A program made the position numbers and the translations under genes. A DNA stretch of 8,715 nucleotides from Bacillota bacterium (lineage in GTDB: Bacteria > Bacillota > Clostridia > Oscillospirales > Acutalibacteraceae), in contig JAEWRF010000214.1 of the NCBI GenBank assembly GCA_023460155.1, positions 1 to 8,715 of the forward strand, read 5' to 3'. Below are positions 1 to 5,937 of the stretch, piece by piece. The stretch's first letter is position 1, and each line of letters opens with the position of its first letter. The notes under the pieces are model-generated. The model had not been told where the DNA came from and did no database searches. It saw nothing but the letters and a program-made list of their open reading frames with translations.

Positions 1-1
1 C

Positions 2-307
2 GAGACCTCGGTGAACAAGGTGAAGGAGGGCTCGGAGATCGCAGACCGTACGGCACATTCGCTGACGGAAGCCGCGGAGCGCATTCAGACCATCAACGGG
101 TCTGTAAAAAAGATCGAGCAGTCTTCCGCAGCGCAGGCAGCCTCTGTGGCACAGATTTCGCAGGGAGTGGACCAGGTCTCGGCGGTGGTGCAGACGACCT
201 CCGCGACGGCGGAGGAGAGCTCAGCTTCCAGTGAAGAACTCGCCGGGCAGGCGCAGATGCTCCAGAAGGAAGTCGGAAAGTTCCGGCTGGCCTCAGAAAA
301 CACCTGA
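2..307 (+). CDS. Methyl-accepting chemotaxis protein, C-terminal fragment (5' end outside window)
   Basis: About 101 C-terminal residues are visible, in a frame that is open to the left edge, so this is the end of a longer gene. The sequence is low-complexity coiled coil rich in A, S, E and Q, with stretches such as QISQGVDQVSAVVQTTSA and TAEESSASSEELAGQA. These are typical of the C-terminal arm of the MCP signalling hairpin, including the distal methylation helix region. MCPs transmit ligand signals to the CheA/CheW array at the membrane, and their Glu/Gln residues are methylated by CheR and demethylated by CheB. The protein ends in KFRLASENT without a CheR-tethering NWETF-type tail. The sensor domain, HAMP domain and membrane segments lie outside the window, so the ligand cannot be inferred. 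The stop codon is 17 bases before a strong terminator. Confidence 0.9.
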   Translation, partial: ETSVNKVKEGSEIADRTAHSLTEAAERIQTINGSVKKIEQSSAAQAASVAQISQGVDQVSAVVQTTSATAEESSASSEELAGQAQMLQKEVGKFRLASENT

Positions 308-324
308 AATTAATAAGAATAAAA

Positions 325-361
325 GCGGCCCGCGGAAACTGAAATTGTTTCCGCGGGCCGC
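325..361. terminator. Bidirectional rho-independent terminator between convergent genes
   Basis: A perfect 15-bp GC-rich stem is formed by 325-339 (GCGGCCCGCGGAAAC) and 347-361, with a 7-base loop. It has AAAA immediately on the left and CGTTTT on the right, so it has a U-tract in either direction. It lies between the stop of the chemotaxis protein (307, + strand) and the stop of the NHL protein (383, - strand) and can end both transcripts. Confidence 0.93.
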
Positions 362-382
362 CGTTTTACCTGCCGTATGCTT

Positions 383-3300
383 TTAGAATACTCCGATCTG
401 CCTTGTGGAGTCGCCGCGCGGGAGGATGCCTGTTTTCACGTCTGCTCTGACGGAAGCGTGGGTCAGCAGATGGTTTTTATTATCGTAGACATCAAACATA
501 ATATAAGCCGTTCCAACGCTTTTCCCGGTTACTTGAATATTGCCGTTTTTCAGCCTTGTCGCAGCGGCAATTTTGTCGTTGGTGGAAGTAACCTTTACCG
601 ATGCGGCCTTTGCGCCGGTCAGCTTCATGCCGATCTGGTACTTCCCGTTCAGGGGAAGCTGATAGCTTTTCGTGTCAAGCGAGATGGAGTCACCGGTGCC
701 CGCTACAATATAGTAGCTGAAGTGGGTCGTGGAGAAGACGAGGAATCCGTCCTGCACGGCCGCGCCCAAATCGGTGAACGTGCCGGTACTTTCCTCATAG
801 CGGAACACATGAGGCGTTCCGTGGATTCCGGCGGGAACCGGGATTCTTACGGTGACCGTGCCGGTGAAGGAGGAAATGGGGCTTCCGTTCTGGTCAAGCA
901 GCTTGATATTGTAAAGGAGCGGCGTGCCGATCAGGTTCAGGCCGGCAGACGACACGGCAAGGTTGTATGCCGCCGCTGCCTGCGGATCGGATGTACTGCC
1001 CGGCGTGCTTCCGGTCGTATTCCCGGAAGTACTGCCTGCCGCGGCTCCGGAGGCCGCGGCTATCGGAGTGATGGAAAGCGAAACGCCCGTCACATCAGCA
1101 GGAAATGACGCGCCGGAGAGATCCGCCGTTGTATTTGTGGGGGAATCCGTAACGGCGGGGGGGAGTGGAGGGAAAGAGGCGGAAGATTCAGACTGGGGAG
1201 CAGAGTAGGAATAGTTTGCACTCATCCCGGATTCCGGACTTTTTCCGTAATTTTTGCCGTCGCCCTCGGCAAGCACCGTGAAGGTATAGGTCCCGCTTCC
1301 CATTGAGGAGATGGAACGGGAAAAGTCCACCTGCGTGGATGAACTGTCGGTGATCACTGGAGCGCCGCAGGAAATACCGTTTTTGTACAGTTGGACAATA
1401 TAATCGAGCGCATTTGAGACCGTCCCCCACTGCGCCGTGCCGGAGTTCCAGGTGAGGTTGGAGGGAGAGGAAAGCGTTTCCCTGCAGACGACCGTAAGAG
1501 CAGCGGTCTGGGTGGTGTCCGTGCTGCTGTCTGCAGAATCTGTCCATGCACTGCCGTTCCAGACCTGCTTTTTAAAGGTAACCGATATGACAAAGCTTCC
1601 GATGGAAGAGGGGGTATAGGAGGAGGTATACGCTCCATTCGCGAATGTAAACAAACCGCTCTTTCCGGTTTCCGAGGAAACCCACGACTTTGGAAGATAT
1701 CGTTCGTCATAGGGAACGGTCCCGGCTTCGGACTGCCGGTCACCCTGCGCGGTGATGGTTACGGTATCGCCGAACTTAACGGAGGATGCGTCCAGCGAAA
1801 CGGTATTGTTGCCCGTGTTTCCGGCAGCAGCCGTAGAGACTTTACGTACGCAGTGGTTTATTAAGTCAGCAATATAAAGGTTTCCGGCCGGATCGATCGC
1901 CACATCGCTGGGAGAATAAAGCTGAGCCGCAATCGCCAGATCCCCGTCCCCGCTGTAACCTGCCGTCCCGTTGCCTGCCACGGTGGAAATTACGTTGTTT
2001 TGCACCTTCCGGATGACATTGTTCGACATGTCTGCAATATACAGGGCCCCGGCGGAATCAACTGCCACTCCGCTGGGGTTGTTCAGCCTTGCCCCGATGG
2101 CCGGGCCGCCGTCTCCGGTGTAACCCGATGTTCCGGTTCCCGCTACCGTTGTAATGATGCCGCTTGCCGTATCCAGCTTGCGGATCACCTGATTGCTTTC
2201 GTCCGCAATATAAAGATTATCATGGGAATCAATCGCCAGACCGCTTGGGAAATTGAGTTTAGCGGAGGTTGCCTGCCCATTGTCTCCGCTGTAACCTGAT
2301 GTCCCGGTTCCCGCAACGGTTGTAATGATGCCGCTTGTGTCTACTTTGCGGATTCGATTATTCTGAAAATCCGAAATGTAAAGATTTCCTTTTGAGTCTA
2401 CCGCCACGTCGCTTGGGAATTTCATACTGGCATCTAATGCAGGACCGCTGTCTCCCGAAAAGAAGAAATTACGGTTTCCCGCGACATTGGAAATCCTGCC
2501 GTTTGCGTCCACTTTGCGAATAAGGTTATTGGAGGTATCAGCAATGTACAGATTCCCTTTGGAATCGGCCGCAATTCCCTCCTGGTTGTACAGCGCTGCA
2601 CCCGTTGCCGTCGGGTTCGTATCATAACCGGAGTAACCCGTACCGGCAACGGCGGAAATAGTGCCGCTCCGGTTCACTTTCCAGACTTTATTGGCGCCGT
2701 CGTCCGAAATGTAGAGATTGTACCCGGAATCGAACGCGATGCTGGTAGGAGATCGGAATTGGGCCGAGACCGCCGGTCCGCCGTCGCCGGAGGAACCATA
2801 AACGCCGGTTCCGGCAACCGTTGAAATCACCTGCCGGACGGAGGCTTTTTCAACCTTCAGGTCTGCCGTTTTGATATCAACGCCGCCGGATACGTTCTCC
2901 CAATCTGCTCCGTTCAAGATCTGCTTTTGAAAGGTTACGGAGATTGTAAAATTTCCTACTGCGGCGGGAGTAAAGGTGCAGCTGTAAACGCGGGTCCCCG
3001 CAATGTAGTTTTCTTTTATAGGAAGAGGATGATTCACGTGATCTCCCGAAGATTCCCAGGAAACCGGAACATACCGCTCGTCCCCGTCCGCGTTCGCTTC
3101 GCAGAACTGACGGTCCCCGGCCGCAGTTAGCGTGACCGTGCCGCCTTTCACGATATCCGATGTGTTGAGCTCAAGAGTATTGTTGGCCGCATCCGCCGAA
3201 GTTGCCGAAAGCGCTCCGATCTTACGGATGCGTGCGTTGCTGCAGTCGGCAATATACAGGGCGCCGTCGGTATCCGACGCGACGCCGGTGGGGTAGGAAA

Positions 3301-4351
3301 TCTCAGCTTGAGACGCATCGCTCCCATCGCCGCTGTATCCGCAAGTGCCGTTGCCCGCGACGGTTGAAATCGTTCCTTGCGGATTAACCTTCCGAACCCT
3401 GCTGTTCTGGGTATCTCCAATATAAAGATTGCCATGGCAGTCCACCGATACGGAATGGGGGTAATATAGTTTTGCAGACAGCGCTTTGCCGCCGTCACCG
3501 TCATAGCCGTATAACCCGCAGTCTCCGGCAACAGCGCGAATCAGTCCGTCTGAGCCTACTTTACAGACCTCGTTGTTTTCGGTATCTGCAATATAAACAG
3601 TTCCTTTGGAATCCACCGCCACACCCATTGGCTGATTGAGTGCGGCCGTGGTGGCTTCTACGCCATTTCCGTTGCAATAGTAGCCCATGTCGGCGACGCC
3701 CGTGCCTGCGAATGTCGTAATAATTCCCGTGGAGGCGTCTATTCTTCGAATTCGATTGTTTTTTGTATCGGCAATATAGACATTGCTTCCTGAATCCACC
3801 GCTATGCCGGCCGGTTGATTCAGTTCCGCAGAGGCTGCGTCACCGTTGTCTCCGGAATAATCAGCCACTCCGGTCCCAGCGACGGTGGATATTTTGTGAG
3901 TTGATGCATCCACCTTGCGGATGACGCTGTTGTTGGTATCCGCAATATAGAGATTCCCGCCCGAATCCACAGCAACGCCAAGCGGATAAGACAATGTCGC
4001 GTCCGTTGCGTAATCATTGTCGCCGCTGTACCCGGCGTAGCCTTTGGTTCCGGCCACAATGCTGATATTGCCTTCCGGATCCACCTTTCGGATTACCTGA
4101 TTTACCTGGTCGGCAATGTAAAGGTTGTGGCCCGAATCCACAGCGATCCCCCACGGATAATACAGCTGTGTTTCCGCAGCGGAGGCACCGTCTGCATCCC
4201 CGTTTGTTCCTGTGCCCGCAACCGTGGAAATCCTGCGGACGGTGACAGAGGCCGCCGAAGCACCCATAACGGACAGCGGCAGCATGCCGAGCAGCATCGC
4301 AAAAGTCGTAATGAGCGCAATGGCTTTCTGATGGACCTGTTTCAAAAACAT
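383..4351 (-). CDS. Large secreted NHL-repeat protein: two six-bladed propellers, duplicated Ig-like domain, FN3-like and C-terminal Ig-like domains
   Basis: This encodes 1322 residues with an ATG start. AAGGAGG (4360-4366 read on the minus strand) lies 8 bases upstream. Residues 1-33 are a signal peptide: a basic N-terminus, a hydrophobic core IALITTFAMLLGMLPL, and likely cleavage after ASA. Residues 40-380 hold six NHL repeats of 55-60 residues with the pattern ISTVAGTG..GYSGDGG..A...L..P.GVAVDS.GNLYIADT.NN.IRKVD. Residues 393-500 are a ~105-residue Ig-like domain. Residues 508-840 hold six more NHL repeats, and 851-954 is a second copy of the same domain. Residues 961-1050 look like FN3. 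A Pro/Ser/Thr/Gly-rich linker covers about 1050-1125. Residues 1126-1220 and 1222-1308 are beta-rich domains, the last resembling bacterial Ig-like domains. NHL propellers usually bind proteins, glycans or nucleic acids; no catalytic motif is evident. There is no LPXTG motif, SLH domain or C-terminal membrane segment, so the protein is probably released or held non-covalently. The ligand is unknown. Confidence 0.92.
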   Translation of the reverse strand: MFLKQVHQKAIALITTFAMLLGMLPLSVMGASAASVTVRRISTVAGTGTNGDADGASAAETQLYYPWGIAVDSGHNLYIADQVNQVIRKVDPEGNISIVAGTKGYAGYSGDNDYATDATLSYPLGVAVDSGGNLYIADTNNSVIRKVDASTHKISTVAGTGVADYSGDNGDAASAELNQPAGIAVDSGSNVYIADTKNNRIRRIDASTGIITTFAGTGVADMGYYCNGNGVEATTAALNQPMGVAVDSKGTVYIADTENNEVCKVGSDGLIRAVAGDCGLYGYDGDGGKALSAKLYYPHSVSVDCHGNLYIGDTQNSRVRKVNPQGTISTVAGNGTCGYSGDGSDASQAEISYPTGVASDTDGALYIADCSNARIRKIGALSATSADAANNTLELNTSDIVKGGTVTLTAAGDRQFCEANADGDERYVPVSWESSGDHVNHPLPIKENYIAGTRVYSCTFTPAAVGNFTISVTFQKQILNGADWENVSGGVDIKTADLKVEKASVRQVISTVAGTGVYGSSGDGGPAVSAQFRSPTSIAFDSGYNLYISDDGANKVWKVNRSGTISAVAGTGYSGYDTNPTATGAALYNQEGIAADSKGNLYIADTSNNLIRKVDANGRISNVAGNRNFFFSGDSGPALDASMKFPSDVAVDSKGNLYISDFQNNRIRKVDTSGIITTVAGTGTSGYSGDNGQATSAKLNFPSGLAIDSHDNLYIADESNQVIRKLDTASGIITTVAGTGTSGYTGDGGPAIGARLNNPSGVAVDSAGALYIADMSNNVIRKVQNNVISTVAGNGTAGYSGDGDLAIAAQLYSPSDVAIDPAGNLYIADLINHCVRKVSTAAAGNTGNNTVSLDASSVKFGDTVTITAQGDRQSEAGTVPYDERYLPKSWVSSETGKSGLFTFANGAYTSSYTPSSIGSFVISVTFKKQVWNGSAWTDSADSSTDTTQTAALTVVCRETLSSPSNLTWNSGTAQWGTVSNALDYIVQLYKNGISCGAPVITDSSSTQVDFSRSISSMGSGTYTFTVLAEGDGKNYGKSPESGMSANYSYSAPQSESSASFPPLPPAVTDSPTNTTADLSGASFPADVTGVSLSITPIAAASGAAAGSTSGNTTGSTPGSTSDPQAAAAYNLAVSSAGLNLIGTPLLYNIKLLDQNGSPISSFTGTVTVRIPVPAGIHGTPHVFRYEESTGTFTDLGAAVQDGFLVFSTTHFSYYIVAGTGDSISLDTKSYQLPLNGKYQIGMKLTGAKAASVKVTSTNDKIAAATRLKNGNIQVTGKSVGTAYIMFDVYDNKNHLLTHASVRADVKTGILPRGDSTRQIGVF
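1832..2830 (-). repeat. NHL repeats 7-12 (second propeller), coding repeat array
   Basis: Six further repeats correspond to residues 508-840, starting near residues 508, 565, 620, 676, 733 and 788. They share the consensus of the first set and are again followed by the GDRQ/DERYxPxSW domain. The beginnings of repeats 10 and 11 are nearly identical at DNA level (2282-2337 versus 2111-2166), indicating recent duplication or gene conversion. Confidence 0.88.
3212..4234 (-). repeat. NHL repeats 1-6 (first propeller), coding repeat array
   Basis: Six imperfect coding repeats correspond to residues 40-380 of the NHL protein. Repeat starts are at about residues 40, 97, 154, 211, 271 and 328, giving a period of 57-60 residues. 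Each contains a VAG(T/N) strand, a glycine-rich GYSGD-like loop and a (L/V)YIADTxNxxIRK core. Six blades suffice to close a propeller. Repeat 4 is the most divergent (GYYCNGNG in place of GYSGDGG). Confidence 0.88.
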
Positions 4352-4359
4352 TAATTATT

Positions 4360-4366
4360 CCTCCTT
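4360..4366 (-). promoter_or_regulatory. Shine-Dalgarno site of the NHL-repeat gene
   Basis: AAGGAGG on the minus strand, 8 bases before the ATG at 4351. It fixes the start codon, which also gives a complete signal peptide. Confidence 0.85.
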
Positions 4367-4740
4367 ATAATGGGCAGCGAGAAAACGCGAATTTCCAACA
4401 ATGCATAACAAAATTTTACACTTTATACTATTAATTGTAAATATAGAAAAGTACAGACTTTAGCACAGCTTTCACTTGGACGTGCTTATGCCGGCGGATG
4501 CATATGTCTTCTTCGATGGAAATCCAGCACAACCCATTACGTTTTCGTTAATATCGCTCTATTTATTGTAACAGACGCTACCAACGGATTCTAACAGGAT
4601 TCTAACAAATGAATCCAATTTGTATAATTAATATAAAATATTCCTTGATTTCACAAAATGTTTACAATTTTATGTAAAATTCGCCTCCATTTCGCATAAA
4701 ACGTATTAATAGAAGCAGAAATCCGATCATCATGACATAA
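4367..4740. other. AT-rich intergenic region upstream of the NHL-repeat gene
   Basis: No convincing gene is visible on either strand. The stretch is AT-rich, especially 4381-4460 and 4608-4680. It holds the candidate promoter and tandem repeat described separately. On the minus strand the presumed leader contains GTGCT, AGCAC and GTGCT (4526-4530, 4482-4486, 4462-4466), so the middle element could pair with either neighbour. I recognise no known riboswitch consensus in it. Confidence 0.5.
4565..4607 (-). promoter_or_regulatory. Candidate activated promoter of the NHL-repeat gene with an 11-bp tandem repeat
   Basis: On the plus strand GGATTCTAACA occurs twice back to back (4586-4596 and 4597-4607), which reads TGTTAGAATCC twice on the minus strand. 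Fifteen bases downstream on that strand is TACAAT (4565-4570), a reasonable -10 box, but there is no good -35. An 11-bp direct repeat in place of a -35 is the usual geometry of OmpR/PhoB-family response-regulator sites. A start here would leave a leader of about 200 bases. An alternative minus-strand match, TTGTGA-17-TATTAA, lies further upstream around 4630-4660, so the actual start site is uncertain. Confidence 0.4.
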
Positions 4741-4743
4741 TAA

Positions 4744-4765
4744 TCAGACAAGTCAAAAGACTTGT
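4744..4765. repeat. Partial second copy of the tRNA-Tyr terminator (22-bp direct repeat)
   Basis: This is identical over 22 bases to 4888-4909, the core of the terminator following tRNA-Tyr. The copy keeps the inner stem ACAAGTC-AAAA-GACTTGT, but its right arm diverges after that (GTGTTCC instead of GTCTGATTTTT), so it is a shorter hairpin. The two copies are 144 bases apart. It looks like a duplication or rearrangement remnant in the tRNA 3' flank. Confidence 0.85.
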
Positions 4766-4821
4766 GTTCCCCGTTTGCCGCTGCTGCAGAAAAAGACGGC
4801 CCGGAGGAAGCCCACGGCCTA

Positions 4822-4844
4822 AAAACGTGCCGCCGGCACGTTTT
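4822..4844 (+). terminator. Hairpin with flanking A and T runs (terminator-like)
   Basis: AAAACGTGCC (4822-4831) pairs with GGCACGTTTT (4835-4844) around a 3-base loop. This gives a symmetrical GC-core stem with A-run and T-run ends that could terminate in either direction. It sits between the two copies of the tRNA-Tyr terminator repeat. No plus-strand gene ends just before it, so its role is unclear; it may be a backup terminator for the tRNA unit. Confidence 0.55.
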
Positions 4845-4855
4845 CTTGACGGCCT

Positions 4856-4868
4856 TCCGAATCCATCC
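4856..4868 (+). repeat. Inverted 13-bp copy of the tRNA-Tyr T-arm
   Basis: TCCGAATCCATCC on the plus strand is identical to the T-loop and 3' T-stem of the minus-strand tRNA-Tyr (complement at 4928-4940). It therefore forms a perfect 13-bp inverted repeat enclosing the tRNA terminator. It also carries the same unusual TCC in the T-loop. Confidence 0.8.
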
Positions 4869-4882
4869 CTGCGCAGACATAA

Positions 4883-4918
4883 AAAAATCAGACAAGTCAA
4901 AAGACTTGTCTGATTTTT
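4883..4918 (-). terminator. Rho-independent terminator of the tRNA-Thr/tRNA-Tyr unit
   Basis: A 16-bp perfect stem is formed by AAAAATCAGACAAGTC (4883-4898) and its complement (4903-4918) around AAAA. On the minus strand it starts at the last base of the encoded CCA of tRNA-Tyr and ends in a run of seven U residues. It closes the two-tRNA transcript. Confidence 0.92.
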
Positions 4919-5003
4919 GGTGGAGGAGGATGGATTCGGACCATCGAAGCCGTAAAGCAACAGATTTACAGTCTGCCCCATTTGACCGCTCTGGAACTCC
5001 TCC
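4918..5003 (-). tRNA. tRNA-Tyr (anticodon GUA)
   Basis: This is an 86-base class II tRNA including the encoded CCA (4918-4920). The acceptor GGAGGAG pairs fully with CTCCTCC, and the discriminator is A. The anticodon arm is GCAGA-CTGTAAA-TCTGT, giving GUA. The extended variable arm contains a short GCT-TTAC-GGC hairpin. The T-stem GATGG/CCATC is perfect, but the T-loop reads TCCGAAT instead of TTCGAAT, so position 55 is C where U/pseudouridine is nearly universal. It lies 34 bases downstream of tRNA-Thr and is probably co-transcribed with it. Identity is certain; full function is slightly in doubt because of C55. Confidence 0.93.
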
Positions 5004-5037
5004 GGATACATCTATATGCGACTATGTTGAAAGCAAT

Positions 5038-5113
5038 TGGAGCTGGCAGACGGACTTGAACCCCCGACCTGCTGATTACAAATCAGCTGCTCTACCAACT
5101 GAGCTACGCCAGC
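5038..5113 (-). tRNA. tRNA-Thr (anticodon UGU)
   Basis: This is a 76-base tRNA with encoded CCA (5038-5040) and discriminator U. The acceptor GCTGGCG pairs with TGCCAGC (one G-U pair at 7-66). The D-arm GTAGCTCAGTTGGTAGAGC is standard. The anticodon arm is GCTGA-TTTGTAA-TCAGC, giving UGU, which reads ACA and other Thr codons. The T-arm GGGGG-TTCAAGT-CCGTC contains a G-G mismatch at 51-63 and a G-U pair. It is the first gene of the minus-strand tRNA unit, about 13 bases after the predicted transcription start. Confidence 0.94.
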
Positions 5114-5132
5114 GTTTTCACAGCGCTTGACT

Positions 5133-5161
5133 ATAATAACATTTTACAAGTCGGATGTCAA
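5133..5161 (-). promoter_or_regulatory. Promoter of the tRNA-Thr/tRNA-Tyr unit
   Basis: On the minus strand TTGACA (5156-5161), a 17-base spacer and TATTAT (5133-5138). The start is expected near 5126, just ahead of tRNA-Thr at 5113. Housekeeping sigma-A type. Confidence 0.88.
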
Positions 5162-5273
5162 GGCTTTTTGGAAAAAGCAGCCGCAGTACGAAAAATTCCA
5201 GCCGAAACCGGTTCGAATTCCGCACGGGCGGACTGTTCGTGTCAATTATTACCCCAAAAATTTGAAGATGAAT

Positions 5274-5801
5274 TTAACTGTTTGATCCAACTAATCTCTT
5301 TTTCATGATGTAATCATGTTGCTGCTCATTCCCCATGACAAAAACATGCTCGCCGGACATGTGGAATCCATTCTTGGAATAAAAGCCAATGGCCTTGAGA
5401 TTTTTCTCCCACACGCCCAACCACAGATACTCTTTTCTTTTACTGGCAGCAATGCACACCGCCTTGTCCAATAGTTCTTTTCCGTAACTGCGACCTTGAA
5501 ACGCCTGTAAAAGATAAATCCGCTCCAGTTCCAATGACTTTTCATCATTGATATCTGTCTGCGCAGGAAAGTCGTTTACTTTGATATATCCGGCTAATGA
5601 TTCATCGTGATAAGCAAAATAAAAAGCTGAACACGGATTGTTCAGTTCCTGAGAAATCTTTTCTTTACTAAAGGCCTCGCTCAAATAAGTTTGCATGATC
5701 TCTTTCGAACAGAATTTACCAAAAGTAGCCTGATAAGTTTCCTTTGATAAATCGCGTAATTGTTGCAAATCATCCATTGTACATTTACGGAAAGAAAGCA
5801 T
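5274..5801 (-). CDS. paiA: PaiA-like GNAT N-acetyltransferase (spermidine/spermine type)
   Basis: I take ATG at 5801 as the start (175 residues). MLSFRKCTMDDLQQL is the usual N-terminus of the family, and GGGGTG lies a few bases upstream. In-frame upstream starts (ATG 5825, TTG 5843) have no ribosome-binding site, and the TTG would sit almost on the transcription start. The protein spans one GNAT domain. Landmarks recalled from Bacillus PaiA are LELERIY (residues 90-96), the acetyl-CoA loop QGRSYG (102-107), WLGVWEKN (127-134), FY.K.GF (140-146) and a terminal Q.D.IM.K.L. PaiA acetylates spermidine and spermine with acetyl-CoA in the cytoplasm. The first loop glycine (QxxGxG) is Ser here. No paiB neighbour is present; the gene stands alone between tRNA units. 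Its G+C is about 37% in two counted lines, well below its neighbours, suggesting separate acquisition. Family assignment is firm, substrate is inferred. Confidence 0.85.
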   Translation of the reverse strand: MLSFRKCTMDDLQQLRDLSKETYQATFGKFCSKEIMQTYLSEAFSKEKISQELNNPCSAFYFAYHDESLAGYIKVNDFPAQTDINDEKSLELERIYLLQAFQGRSYGKELLDKAVCIAASKRKEYLWLGVWEKNLKAIGFYSKNGFHMSGEHVFVMGNEQQHDYIMKKRLVGSNS

Positions 5802-5854
5802 CCCGGCACCCCGCTTTATTTTCATTAACAGACTATCGATCAAACATTCAATTC

Positions 5855-5863
5855 ATTATATCA
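5855..5863 (-). promoter_or_regulatory. Extended -10 promoter of the acetyltransferase gene
   Basis: On the minus strand TGATATAAT is an extended -10 element (TATAAT at 5855-5860 preceded by TGA). No good -35 is visible 17 bases upstream. The start would be near 5848, giving a leader of about 47 bases to the ATG at 5801. Confidence 0.6.
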
Positions 5864-5911
5864 TAAAAAATCGCTCCCACAGGAACATGATCTCAATTCC
5901 CATAGAAACGG

Positions 5912-5937
5912 TTTTGGTCGAGGTGACAGGATTCGAA
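5912..5937 (-). repeat. 26-bp partial copy of the tRNA-Pro 3' end
   Basis: This is a perfect 26-base direct repeat of 6084-6109. It contains the CCA end, the 3' acceptor strand, the 3' T-stem strand and most of the T-loop of tRNA-Pro, then diverges. The sequence beyond it does not complete a tRNA: the base stretch opposite the T-stem is CTACC rather than ACAGG. The breakpoint in the T-loop and the downstream position resemble the second attachment site left by a tRNA-targeting integrative element, but only about 146 bases separate the copies. Confidence 0.85.

Noticed and set aside
377..1108. 243-residue plus-strand open frame opposite the NHL gene
   Set aside because: It lies wholly antisense to the coding sequence with no ribosome-binding site and no family resemblance. 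The minus-strand gene has a signal peptide and repeats.
1832..4234. Regularly spaced repeats considered as a CRISPR array or DNA satellite
   Set aside because: The ~171-bp periodicity is codon-aligned and explained by NHL protein repeats, with no short identical repeats or unique spacers.
4352..4560. Cyclic di-GMP or other known riboswitch in the NHL gene leader
   Set aside because: I looked for GEMM-type conserved segments on the minus strand and found none that fit.
4762..5130. Plus-strand open frame across the tRNA-Tyr and tRNA-Thr genes
   Set aside because: Its peptide (for example DLNPRPADYKSAALPTELR) is the well-known spurious translation of antisense tRNA sequence.
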